From: Kineococcus sp. NBC_00420 | GTDB lineage: Bacteria > Actinomycetota > Actinomycetes > Actinomycetales > Kineococcaceae | Reading direction: 5' to 3' | Assembly: GCF_036021035.1 (NCBI RefSeq) | Contig: NZ_CP107930.1 | Location: 124,001-188,000, forward strand | DNA length: 64,000 nt | Shown here: one piece after another, positions 53,347 through 60,781 of the stretch | Layout: each line of letters begins with the position of its first letter | How positions within the stretch are numbered: position 1 is the first letter of the stretch | The notes under the pieces: generated by a model | Databases searched by the model: none | The model's input: the letters and a program-made list of their open reading frames with translations, nothing else | What the model was told of the DNA's origin: nothing | Position numbers and translations under genes: made by a program

Positions 53347-53429
53347 GCGTCGTTGCGCCCCTTCCGGAGTCAGTGATCACGACCTGTCACCCGGCCGACG
53401 TTAGTGGCTACCCATGGTCGTCGCCGCCG

Positions 53430-53503
53430 TCCGCGACGTCACGGTCATCCCGCGTTGTGCGCGGTCCTGAGCCGCCAGCGACGTTGCGGACATGTCGATG
53501 AGC
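53430..53503 (+). repeat. Dispersed repeat, full A+B unit
   Basis: GACGTCACGGTCATCCCGCG at about 53434, TTGTGCGCGGTCCTGAGC, then CGCCAGCGACGTTGCGGACA and TGTCGATGAGC. It lies between two minus-strand genes. Confidence 0.88.
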
Positions 53504-53532
53504 AGGCGGTCAGCGGCCGCTGAATCGGCGGC

Positions 53533-54477
53533 CTACTGCAAGACCGCGGAGCGAACGTCAGAACGTCGTAGCACCGCAGCGCACCACTGGAAGTGGCCGT
53601 CAGCGGTACCGCTGTAGGCGTTGGCCCCGATCAGGGCGTAGACCGCCTTGAACCGCAAGACGTCCGCACGCCGGACGCTGAACGCCTCGACGAACAGGTC
53701 GGTCAGTCGCTGATCCGTGCGCAGGGCGTGAGGGCCGTACATGTCGAAGAAGCCCGACGTCAGCGCCATCTCCAGCACCGGATCGGCCAGCATGGTCAGG
53801 AACCCCCAGTCCAAGACCGCGCTGAGCCGGCAGTCGTCGTCGACCAGCAGGTTCTCCGGGCAGATGTCACCGTGCTGCAACGCGACCGCCACGTCGCGAC
53901 GACTAATCAAAAAGGCGTCGCAGGCGTCCACCAAGTCATCCAGGCGCTCGACGTGCGCCCGCAGCAGACCCCCGAAGCGTCGGGTGCGGTCGTCGAGCAG
54001 CCGCTGCAGGGCCGCCTCCCAGGGCTGTGCGGTGGTCACCGCTGACTCCCCCAGCAGCGGGAGGTCGGGCACGTCGATCGGATGTTGCTGCGGGATGGTG
54101 CGCAGGGCGCTGAGGAGCTCGACCAGTGCCTGCTCGGCGCGGGGATCCAGGTGCCCGGTGGTCAGGTCGTAGAAGTCGCCGATGCTGCGTCCGCGCAGGC
54201 GCGGCTGGCGAAGCAGAGAGCGACCATCGGGCAGGCCCAGGCGGCCCAGCGGGGCAGGGACAGCAAACGGGAGCTGGCACTCGGTCAACTGCTCAAGCAG
54301 TCGCTCCACGGGCTCCGTGGGCGCATCACCGGTCGTTGCTACGTCGCGGGGCAGCCGGGCGACGGTCTGCTCGTCGAGGGCGTAGACGTCAGCCTCCATG
54401 CCGGCGGCCAACCAATGCGCGTCGGGGTAGCCCAGAGCGTGCAGCTGTGCAGGCACCGGATCAGTCTCGTCGATCAC
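53533..54477 (-). CDS. Aminoglycoside phosphotransferase-family kinase
   Basis: 314 residues from the GTG at 54477 (VIDETDPVPAQLHALGYPDA). The N-lobe has GMEADVYALDEQTVARLPRD, the catalytic loop is ALQHGDICPENLLVDDDCRL (HGD-x4-N) and the metal site is SAVLDWGFLTMLADPVLEMA. The C-terminal lobe ends in helices typical of APH. It may confer resistance or phosphorylate a metabolite. The neighbours do not tell. The frame is open to 54519, but those residues are out of character. Confidence 0.85.
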   Translation of the reverse strand: MIDETDPVPAQLHALGYPDAHWLAAGMEADVYALDEQTVARLPRDVATTGDAPTEPVERLLEQLTECQLPFAVPAPLGRLGLPDGRSLLRQPRLRGRSIGDFYDLTTGHLDPRAEQALVELLSALRTIPQQHPIDVPDLPLLGESAVTTAQPWEAALQRLLDDRTRRFGGLLRAHVERLDDLVDACDAFLISRRDVAVALQHGDICPENLLVDDDCRLSAVLDWGFLTMLADPVLEMALTSGFFDMYGPHALRTDQRLTDLFVEAFSVRRADVLRFKAVYALIGANAYSGTADGHFQWCAAVLRRSDVRSAVLQ

Positions 54478-54569
54478 CGACCCAGTCACCCAGACCCGGA
54501 GTGAGCATGTCCACCGCACCGCTGGTCCACGGTGACCTTGGGCTGGCGGTGTGCAGACGCGGAGTCGAC

Positions 54570-54745
54570 CTCACGGTCATGGCGCGCTGCGTGTGTCTCA
54601 CGGTCATGGCGCGCTGCGTGTGTCTCACGGTCATGGCGCGCTGCGTGTGTCTCACGGTCATGGCGCGCTGCGCGTGTCTCACGGTCATGGCGCCGTCCGT
54701 GCGCGATCACGGCGGCTGGCGACCGCGCGGTCTTGTCGATGACCG
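54570..54745 (+). repeat. 27-bp tandem array of the dispersed repeat, five units plus B box
   Basis: CTCACGGTCATGGCGCGCTG then CGTGTGT starts at 54570, 54597, 54624 and 54651, with a diverged fifth unit at 54678-54704. CCGCGG is replaced by GGCGCG in all units. After the array, GCGACCGCGCGGTCTTGTCG then ATGACCG is a B box. The near identity of units implies recent tandem amplification of one copy. Confidence 0.92.
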
Positions 54746-54877
54746 AGACACGTTGAAGGCCTGACCACCCGCATGTTCTTGAGGAGCGGGCCGCGTGGGC
54801 GGCAGCCGTGGTGCCCTGGTCGGCTAGAAAGTCAGACGTAATCGGGAACTCTGCAGCCGCTGCGGGCATATAGGGAT

Positions 54878-55720
54878 GTGAGCACCACGACCGGCACGCC
54901 GCCCCCGCCAGGCGATGAAGGCGGGCACCCGCGCGACGCCCCCACTACCCAGCCCAGTGACGGTGAGCTGTGGAGGCGCGCCACCGCCGGCGACCCCGAC
55001 AGCTTCGCCACGATCTTCGACCGCTACGGCGACACCATCCACGCCTACTGCGCCCGCCGCACCGGCTCCCTGGACACCGCCGACGACCTCGTCTCCATCG
55101 TTTTCCTCGAAGCCTGGCGCCGCCGAGGCGACGTCGAGCTCATCAACGACGAAGTCTTGCCCTGGCTCTACGGCATCGCCGGGCACACCCTGCAACGCCG
55201 CTGGCGCACCACCCGCCGCCACCGCGCCGCCCTGGACCGCCTACCGCGCTTCGAGCACGAGCCCGACCACGCCGACGACGTCGCCGCCCGCCTAGACAAC
55301 CAGCGCCACCTCGATCAACTGCAGGCCGCCTTCGCCCGGCTGCGCCCGGCCGAGCAGGAGGTCCTGACCCTGTGCGTGTGGCAGGGCCTGGACTACGCCT
55401 CCGCCGCCGTCGCCCTGGGCGTGCCGATCGGCACCGTCCGCTCCCGCCTGTCTCGAGCCCGGACCCGGCTGCACACCAGCGCCACCGCAGGCGCCACCGC
55501 AGGCGCCACCGCAGGCGCCACCGCAGCGCTGGACCTGCGCGACGAGGACAGCCGCACAGCGGCTACTGCAGTGAGGCACCGGGACGACCCGAAGGCCGGC
55601 GCTGCGCCGCCTGACCCGGACCGCCCCCGAGCCCGGGCCACCACCCGCAACACCTCCCGCGCCACCTCGTACGGCGCTACCCCCCTGACCACTAGCCCCA
55701 CGGAGACGGACCTGTCATGA
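54878..55720 (+). CDS. ECF-type RNA polymerase sigma factor
   Basis: 280 residues from a GTG at 54878. Region 2: DPDSFATIFDRYGDTIHAYC, then SLDTADDLVSIVFLEAWRRR. Region 4: LRPAEQEVLTLCVWQGLDYA, then VALGVPIGTVRSRLSRARTR. A low-complexity tail of about 80 residues begins with four copies of a 12-bp repeat (55481-55526, Ala-Thr-Ala-Gly). A GGGAACT at 54844 followed 16 bp later by GCATAT may be an autoregulated ECF promoter. The downstream gene overlaps by 4 bp (ATGA) and could encode its membrane regulator. Confidence 0.88.
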   Translation: MSTTTGTPPPPGDEGGHPRDAPTTQPSDGELWRRATAGDPDSFATIFDRYGDTIHAYCARRTGSLDTADDLVSIVFLEAWRRRGDVELINDEVLPWLYGIAGHTLQRRWRTTRRHRAALDRLPRFEHEPDHADDVAARLDNQRHLDQLQAAFARLRPAEQEVLTLCVWQGLDYASAAVALGVPIGTVRSRLSRARTRLHTSATAGATAGATAGATAALDLRDEDSRTAATAVRHRDDPKAGAAPPDPDRPRARATTRNTSRATSYGATPLTTSPTETDLS

Positions 55721-56340
55721 CCTCCACCCTCAACGGCATGAACCGCAATCGGCACGCCGCGGTGCGCGCCCTACTGGTCCAGCAGGCTCAGGCGACCACG
55801 CTGCAGACCGCACCGGCTGCGGGCACCAACTCCGGCAGCCATCCCCAACGCACCGACGAAGCAGCGGTTCGACGCCCGATCTGGCGACGGTCGAAGCTGG
55901 CGCTGACCTCCGCAGGTGGTCTACTCGCGGCCGGACTAGCTGTCGTGACCATCGTGACGGTCTCGCGCCCGCTGCCGGCCTACGCGGTCACCGGCGGAAA
56001 CGGCAAGGAAGTGAAGGTCCAGGTCAACCGCCTCGAAGGCGCCCACGCCCTCGAGGAGGCCCTGGGCAAGAAGGGCATCACCGCCGACATCACCTACCTG
56101 CCACGCGACAAGATGTGCCAGCCCGGGCGGTACGTCGCAGTGCAGGCTCGCGGTCTTCTTCTCAGTGTCACCGAGGACAGGTTCGAGGTGACGATTGCCC
56201 CTGGCATGGTCGACAAAGGGCAGACCTTCGTCATGTCTGCCTCCACACCGACGCCCGTCAAGAACGGCTTCCGCTCCAGCGTTGAGTTCGATGTAGCTGA
56301 AGGCCCCATCGCTCCGTGCATCCCAGTCGACGCATCATGA
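55717..56340 (+). CDS. Single-TM membrane protein coupled to the sigma factor
   Basis: 207 residues. A cytoplasmic N-terminus of about 65 residues with RNRHAAVRALLVQQAQATTL, one membrane segment KLALTSAGGLLAAGLAVVTI, then an outside domain starting RPLPAYAVTGGNGKEVKVQV that contains LEEALGKKGITADITYLPRD. No classical anti-sigma zinc motif is seen. Its coupling to the sigma gene and its one-segment topology suggest an anti-sigma or accessory role. The outside part resembles proteins following other actinobacterial sigma genes of this kind, from memory. Confidence 0.7.
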   Translation: MTSTLNGMNRNRHAAVRALLVQQAQATTLQTAPAAGTNSGSHPQRTDEAAVRRPIWRRSKLALTSAGGLLAAGLAVVTIVTVSRPLPAYAVTGGNGKEVKVQVNRLEGAHALEEALGKKGITADITYLPRDKMCQPGRYVAVQARGLLLSVTEDRFEVTIAPGMVDKGQTFVMSASTPTPVKNGFRSSVEFDVAEGPIAPCIPVDAS

Positions 56341-56492
56341 CCGGCGGTAGGTGCACCCACCCTTGATGCCTGCTGCCCAACGGGTGAGGTGGATGGGCCC
56401 TGCGGCCCTCCTCTACTTCGCCGCAGCAGCGCTCATGTTCGCGGTCGTCCTCTGAGAAGAGGTCTCCGTCAAGCTAGCCGATGGGTAGAAGA

Positions 56493-56540
56493 CTTCATGG
56501 TCATCCCGCCCTCGGGCGACGTCACGGTCACCCCGCCCTA
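56493..56540 (+). repeat. Dispersed repeat, degenerate pair
   Basis: GACTTCATGGTCATCCCGCC at 56493 and GACGTCACGGTCACCCCGCC at 56518, 25 bp apart. Both lack the GCGG core end. Confidence 0.7.
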
Positions 56541-56601
56541 CCGAAGGTGGCGAGCGGAGCCCTTCACGAGCAGACCCCGCGTAGACCCACCTGCGCCGCA
56601 C

Positions 56602-56645
56602 ACGACGCCCCCGGGGCCCACCCACGGCCGGTCCGGGGGCGTCGT
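56602..56645. terminator. 13-bp perfect stem-loop, likely bidirectional terminator
   Basis: ACGACGCCCCCGG at 56602-56614 pairs with CCGGGGGCGTCGT at 56633-56645 around an 18-nt loop. It lies between the convergent ends of the sigma-linked gene (56340) and the GvpU-like gene (56743). There is no T-run, as is common for actinobacterial hairpin terminators. Confidence 0.6.
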
Positions 56646-56742
56646 CACACCCACCCGGAGGGCAGCCCGTGACCCCTTCGACGCCGCTGGCCACAACCCG
56701 GCCCCTGGCCGGCCTGCCCCAGCGCGGGTGAGGTACCGGCGG

Positions 56743-57198
56743 TCAGTCACGCGGGGGCAGCGACATCTTCACGGGTGACCAGCCCGACACGTCCGTCAGC
56801 TGGCCGCGCCACAGCAGCCCCGGCTGACCGCTGACCGGGACCATCTGGCCGCCGCTGATGAAGTGCGCGCCCGTCAGGTGCACGTACCGGATCGTGTCCT
56901 GAGTCTGCGGGGGCAGCTCGCTACGCCGTTCGGCCAAGGTCTTGTTCAGGCCCTCGACGAAGCTGTGGCCCGTCGAGCCCTCCTTAACCATCTGCTCCCA
57001 GGCGTCGAACCACTTGTCGATGCCGGTCAAGATCCCGCTCACCGGACCAGAGGGCGTGAACAGGGTCACGCCCATCTCGAATCCGTCGACGTCGTTGGCG
57101 AGGCTGACGATGAACTGCAAGATCGCGTCCGCCTCGACGGGCGTGGGCATGGGGACCTCGTCGGGGGCGTCGGTCAGTTCGGGCTGATCGGTGCTCAT
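56743..57198 (-). CDS. GvpU-like protein (gas vesicle accessory family?)
   Basis: 151 residues from the ATG at 57198 (MSTDQPELTD). The frame opens at 57222. DAILQFIVSLANDVDGFEMG, VTLFTPSGPVSGILTGIDKW, YVHLTGAHFISGGQMVPVSG and LLWRGQLTDVSGWSPVKMSL follow the order I remember for GvpU: an N-terminal helix, two strands with VSG, a YIHL strand and a final WRGxL..V.G. No other gvp gene lies in the window, so the role need not be in gas vesicles. The call is from memory. Confidence 0.5.
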   Translation of the reverse strand: MSTDQPELTDAPDEVPMPTPVEADAILQFIVSLANDVDGFEMGVTLFTPSGPVSGILTGIDKWFDAWEQMVKEGSTGHSFVEGLNKTLAERRSELPPQTQDTIRYVHLTGAHFISGGQMVPVSGQPGLLWRGQLTDVSGWSPVKMSLPPRD

Positions 57199-57301
57199 GC
57201 CCGGAACATAGACGGCTGTCACGACAGCGTCGCCCCCTCCGCGCGAAAGCTTTGACGACCGGGTCCCACAACGGGCCGTCCTGGTCGGTCACGCTTGAAA
57301 C

Positions 57302-57715
57302 ATGACGACGATGTGCGCAGCTGCCGGGTGTGGTGCCGACGCGGTTGAGGACGTCCCCGACGTCGCGGCTAAGGCCCGGACCCGGGAGGACCCGGAGTAC
57401 GTGACCCTGACCGAGCGGGTGCCGATGTGCGCGGAGCACGCGCTGTTGATGCGTCGGAAGGCGATGGCGCCCTACGTGCTGCGACTCGTAACGAACCAGC
57501 CAGCCGCCGCGGCTGCTCTGGGCCGGTTGCAGCTGGTCGCGGCCGGTGAGGGAGCCCATCAGGACCTGGTGCTGGTGGACCGGTTCGTCGACGACAGCCA
57601 GCAGGTCGCACGGCTGTCGGAGGACTCCCCGGACCCGGAGTGGCAGGCCACAGCTGCCCTGGTGGAGGCGATCACGACGGCCATGGAGACGGAGCTTCGT
57701 CGGCACCTGAGCTGA
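57302..57715 (+). CDS. Hypothetical protein with N-terminal Cys/His cluster
   Basis: 137 residues. CAAAGC at 5-10 and MCAEH at about 42-46 could form one zinc site. The remainder is helical (VLRLVTNQPAAAAALGRLQL, SPDPEWQATAALVEAITTAM). It diverges from the GvpU-like gene. Family unknown. Confidence 0.6.
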   Translation: MTTMCAAAGCGADAVEDVPDVAAKARTREDPEYVTLTERVPMCAEHALLMRRKAMAPYVLRLVTNQPAAAAALGRLQLVAAGEGAHQDLVLVDRFVDDSQQVARLSEDSPDPEWQATAALVEAITTAMETELRRHLS

Positions 57716-57782
57716 CGAGCGCGGGGCCGGCGGAGCAGTCACGGAGGGTCACGTCGGGGTCCAAGGGCGGAACTGCCTGACG

Positions 57783-57810
57783 GGCGACATCACGGTCATC
57801 CCGCGGTGCG
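57783..57810 (+). repeat. Dispersed repeat, box A copy
   Basis: GACATCACGGTCATCCCGCG then GTGCGGTGG, just beyond the 3' end of the minus-strand gene at 57821. Confidence 0.8.
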
Positions 57811-57820
57811 GTGGCTTGGG

Positions 57821-58546
57821 TCAGCCGGGGTAAGCCCGCCGGCACATCTCCGACTCATCCCGCAGCTCGTAGTCCTCCTCGTAAACGCACACCGCGCACG
57901 CCTTCACGTCGCGCTGGCCCGGCCCCGGATGAGCACCCTGCGGATGCCCGCAGTCCATGCAGAGCAGCTCATCACCCTGCTCCTCCTGCCGGCGGGCGTC
58001 TGGCCGCGGTAGCCACCCCAGCCACCGCCGCTTTCGCTGAGCCCAGCGCTCCCATCGTTCCTGCTCACTTCGCGCCCTGGCCTGTGCGTGCAGCCGTTCC
58101 AGCAGCTCCACCGTGGCCACGCCGCCCAGCCGCTCGCGCAGGCGCTCGACCTCGGTGTTGGTCAGCTCCACAGTGATGGACGACGCACTGTCGTGGAAGG
58201 TGACCAGGGCCTCCTGCTCCGCCGCCGGGAGCAGCTCGACGTGGATGGACCAGGCCGTGTAGGTGCGCAGCAGCGCCTCATGGGCGGGGTCGGTGCGGTC
58301 GATGTCGATGCCCATGCCGGTGTCCCGGCCGTCGCGGTGGGCGTGCATCTGCCGCAGCGCGGTCTGGGCGTGCTCGACCTCGGCGGGCAGCTCGTCGCGG
58401 TAGTCGCTCCACGCGTCGACGTAAGCCCACGGCGCCGACTCGGCCATCACGTCCAGGAAGGCCGAGCAGACCAGCTCCGCAGTGGTGCGCGGCAGGTCGG
58501 TCTCGGTCACGGCCCAGGTACGCCGACCGCTGCTGTCCTCGCTCAC
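57821..58546 (-). CDS. Hypothetical protein with C-terminal zinc-ribbon-like Cys
   Basis: 241 residues from the GTG at 58546. The upstream frame to 58666 is dispersed-repeat sequence. Helical N-terminal half (AELVCSAFLDVMAESAPWAY), a central strand-helix part (ALVTFHDSASSITVELTNTE, RLGGVATVELLERLHAQARA) and a C-terminus with CMDCGHPQGAHPG, KACAVC and EMCRRAYPG, likely a zinc site. Family unknown. Confidence 0.6.
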   Translation of the reverse strand: MSEDSSGRRTWAVTETDLPRTTAELVCSAFLDVMAESAPWAYVDAWSDYRDELPAEVEHAQTALRQMHAHRDGRDTGMGIDIDRTDPAHEALLRTYTAWSIHVELLPAAEQEALVTFHDSASSITVELTNTEVERLRERLGGVATVELLERLHAQARARSEQERWERWAQRKRRWLGWLPRPDARRQEEQGDELLCMDCGHPQGAHPGPGQRDVKACAVCVYEEDYELRDESEMCRRAYPG

Positions 58547-58620
58547 TTGCTCATGATCGCGCGACCAGGCGGTGGACCTGGTCCTGAAGCCCAGGTTCAC
58601 ACTCACGGCGTCGCATCCGA

Positions 58621-58648
58621 ACCGCACGGTCATCCCGCGGTGCGCGCG
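58621..58648 (+). repeat. Dispersed repeat, box A copy
   Basis: CGCACGGTCATCCCGCG then GTGCGCGCGG, in the gap between two minus-strand genes. The A box creates the spurious HRGMTVRF reading in antisense frames. Confidence 0.85.
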
Positions 58649-58696
58649 GACATCCGGGACCGGCAACGGGCCTTCTCGGCGATGGCTAGGCGGCAG

Positions 58697-59101
58697 TCAC
58701 CAGGTGCTGAGGTCCGTGGTGATGTCCGTGGAGGCGGGGAACACCGTGATGCTGTCGCCCGCCAGGGGCGCCAGTTCCAGGTAGCTGAGTCGGTCCTCGT
58801 CGATGAAGAGATGCAGCACTGCCCCGGGAGCTTCGGCTTGCAGCACGACGCGACCGTCGACGGTGGCCGGGGTATGGCCCTCGGCGTCGGTGAGCTCGAT
58901 CGAGGGGCAGATGCCGCACTCGCACGAGCGGCCGGCCAGGGTGTGGGGCACCTGACTTAGCCACCGGGCTCGGTCGGCGGTGGTGATGGGAAGCTTCCTG
59001 ATGTTGGTGCCCCGTTCCAGCACGGCGATGATCGCCTCGCGCTCACGCAGGGTCAGTGCCCTGGTCGGGTCCGCGGGGGAGGAAGTCGACACGGGTTCCA
59101 T
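58697..59101 (-). CDS. Hypothetical protein
   Basis: 134 residues with a helical start (LTLREREAIIAVLERGTNIR), a Cys-rich GRSCECGICPSIELTDAEGH and strands VVLQAEAPGAVLHLFIDEDR and LSYLELAPLAGDSITVFPAS. The N-terminal pattern and CGxCPS recall small actinobacterial proteins of unknown role. Confidence 0.55.
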   Translation of the reverse strand: MEPVSTSSPADPTRALTLREREAIIAVLERGTNIRKLPITTADRARWLSQVPHTLAGRSCECGICPSIELTDAEGHTPATVDGRVVLQAEAPGAVLHLFIDEDRLSYLELAPLAGDSITVFPASTDITTDLSTW

Positions 59102-59178
59102 CTTCGCCCGGTAGGTGCTCGTGCAGCCACCACGAGGGTGCGGTCGCCACAGTGTTAGGCCGTCTGCCGCCCCACATC

Positions 59179-59262
59179 GACCGCACGGTCATCCCGCGGT
59201 GCGGCGAAGCGCACGGTCATCCCGCGGTGCGGCGAAGCGCACGGTCATCCCACGCGGCGGTG
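59179..59262 (+). repeat. Dispersed repeat, three tandem A boxes
   Basis: CACGGTCATCC starts at 59184, 59212 and 59240, a 28-bp period with GGTGCGGCGAAGCG between units. The third unit is altered (CCACGCGGCGG). The IS256-family element begins 23 bp after it. Confidence 0.9.
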
Positions 59263-59284
59263 CACGCACTCCGGTCAAGTCCCC

Positions 59285-60698
59285 AGAGGTGGTGTACGAC
59301 TCGCCACGTGATGCTCCGTGCGGTCAGGCCGTCAAGGCCTGCATCGTGAGGTCGGAGTTCACCTCCGCAGTAGTCTCAGTGCGCGCGACCCCGCTGGGCA
59401 GGGTGATCAGGCGGCAACGGCCCAGCAGGTCCAGACCGAGGTAGCGGCGGCCTTCGGTCCACTCATCGTCCTGCTCAGCCAGCACCGCCCCGACGAGACG
59501 GATCAAGGAGTCACGGTCGGGGAAGATCCCGACCACGTCGGTGCGGCGGCGGATCTCCCGGTTCAACCGTTCCTGCGGATTGTTCGACCAGACCTGACGC
59601 CACACCTCCTTGGGGAACGCGGTGAACGCGAGGACGTCGGCGCGGGCGGCGTCCAGGTGGGCGGCGACCTTCGGTAGTTTCTGCTCGACGGCGTCCAGGA
59701 TCCGGTTGAACTGGGCGTGCACGGAGTCGGCGTCAGGCTGGTCGTAGACGCTGTGCAGCAACGTCTTCACCCATGGCCAACTGGTCTTGGGTGTGACGGC
59801 CATGAGGTTCGCGGCGTAGTGCGTTCGACACCGCTGCCACGACGCGCCGGGCAATGTGGCGCCGATCGCGGCGACCAGACCGGCGTGGGCATCGGAGGTG
59901 ACGAGGCGGACGCCGGTCAAGCCTCGGGCGGTGAGGTCGCGAAAGAAGCCCAACCAGCCGGCCCCGTCCTCTGCACTCGAGGTCTGCAGCCCGAGGATCT
60001 CCCGGTGACCGTCGGCGTTGACACCGACGGCGAGCATCGCGTGGACGTTGGCGACCCGGCCGTCTTCGCGGACCTTCATCACGAGGGCGTCGGCGGCGAC
60101 GAACGTGTAGGGGCCGGCGTCGAGACGACGGGTCCGAAACGCTTCGACCTGGACATCGAGGTCCTTCGCCATCTCGCTGACCTGCGACTTCGACAACCTC
60201 GTGATGCCGAGGGACTCCACCAGCTTCTCCATCCGGCGGGTGGAGACGCCGAGCAGGTAGGCGGTGGCGACGACGGTGGTCAGGGCCCGTTCGGCGCGCC
60301 GACGTCGCTCGAGCAGCCAGTCGGGAAAGTAGGTACCGGAGCGCAGCTTCGGGATGGCGGCGTCGATGGTGCCGACGCGGGTGTCGAAGTCGCGGTGTCG
60401 GTAGCCGTTGCGAGAGTTCATCCGGTCCGGACTGGTGGCGCCGTAGCTGGCTCCGCAGACGGCGTCGGCGTCAGCGGACATGAGGGTGTTGATGAACGTG
60501 GACATCAGCTCGCGCAGCAGGTCCGGGCTGGCCTGGGCGAGCTGCTCGTCGACGAAGTGGGCAGGGTCCATCATGGGGTTGGCGGTCATCGCGTGGTCTC
60601 TCTTCGGTCTTGAGCGGGAACTCAGTTCGAAGCATCACGCGGTGGCCGTCCTCTACGAGTCAGGCGCGCCCGTCCCCGGCCTGGTCGTACACCACTCT
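59285..60698 (-). mobile_element. IS256-family insertion sequence
   Basis: The ends are inverted: AGAGGTGGTGTACGAC at 59285-59300 and GTCGTACACCACTCT at 60684-60698. One transposase gene fills it. I could not find a convincing 8-bp duplication next to these ends, so the exact borders are uncertain or one flank has changed. Confidence 0.85.
59324..60589 (-). CDS. IS256-family (Mutator-type) transposase
   Basis: 421 residues, apparently complete. NGYRHRDFDTRVGTIDAAIP and KLRSGTYFPDWLLERRRRAE at the N-terminus, then YLLGVSTRRMEKLVESLGIT, TFVAADALVMKVREDGRVAN (first Asp), LVTSDAHAGLVAAIGATLPG (second Asp), SWQRCRTHYAANLM and NPQERLNREIRRRTDVVGIF with the catalytic Glu. This is the standard mutator-type order. 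Starts at MTANPMM or the following Met. Confidence 0.95.
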   Translation of the reverse strand: MTANPMMDPAHFVDEQLAQASPDLLRELMSTFINTLMSADADAVCGASYGATSPDRMNSRNGYRHRDFDTRVGTIDAAIPKLRSGTYFPDWLLERRRRAERALTTVVATAYLLGVSTRRMEKLVESLGITRLSKSQVSEMAKDLDVQVEAFRTRRLDAGPYTFVAADALVMKVREDGRVANVHAMLAVGVNADGHREILGLQTSSAEDGAGWLGFFRDLTARGLTGVRLVTSDAHAGLVAAIGATLPGASWQRCRTHYAANLMAVTPKTSWPWVKTLLHSVYDQPDADSVHAQFNRILDAVEQKLPKVAAHLDAARADVLAFTAFPKEVWRQVWSNNPQERLNREIRRRTDVVGIFPDRDSLIRLVGAVLAEQDDEWTEGRRYLGLDLLGRCRLITLPSGVARTETTAEVNSDLTMQALTA

Positions 60699-60781
60699 GG
60701 TGGACTCCACTCGCACTCCTCGCACTCCCAGTCCACAACCCGGGCCTGAGAAGCTCACACAAGCAGCAGCGAGGAGGACAC

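Noticed and set aside
54461-54869. ORFs with repeated MTVRHTQRA or RHDRETHAA text
   Set aside because: These are only the tandem repeat translated in several frames. They have no independent coding signal.
49272-59262. Tandem repeats as a possible CRISPR array
   Set aside because: Periods are 27-29 bp with no unique spacers. Units are contiguous and also occur singly across the window, and no cas genes are present.
59277-60706. 8-bp target duplication around the IS256-family element
   Set aside because: Sequences next to the inverted ends (AAGTCCCC and GGTGGACT) do not match, so no duplication is claimed.
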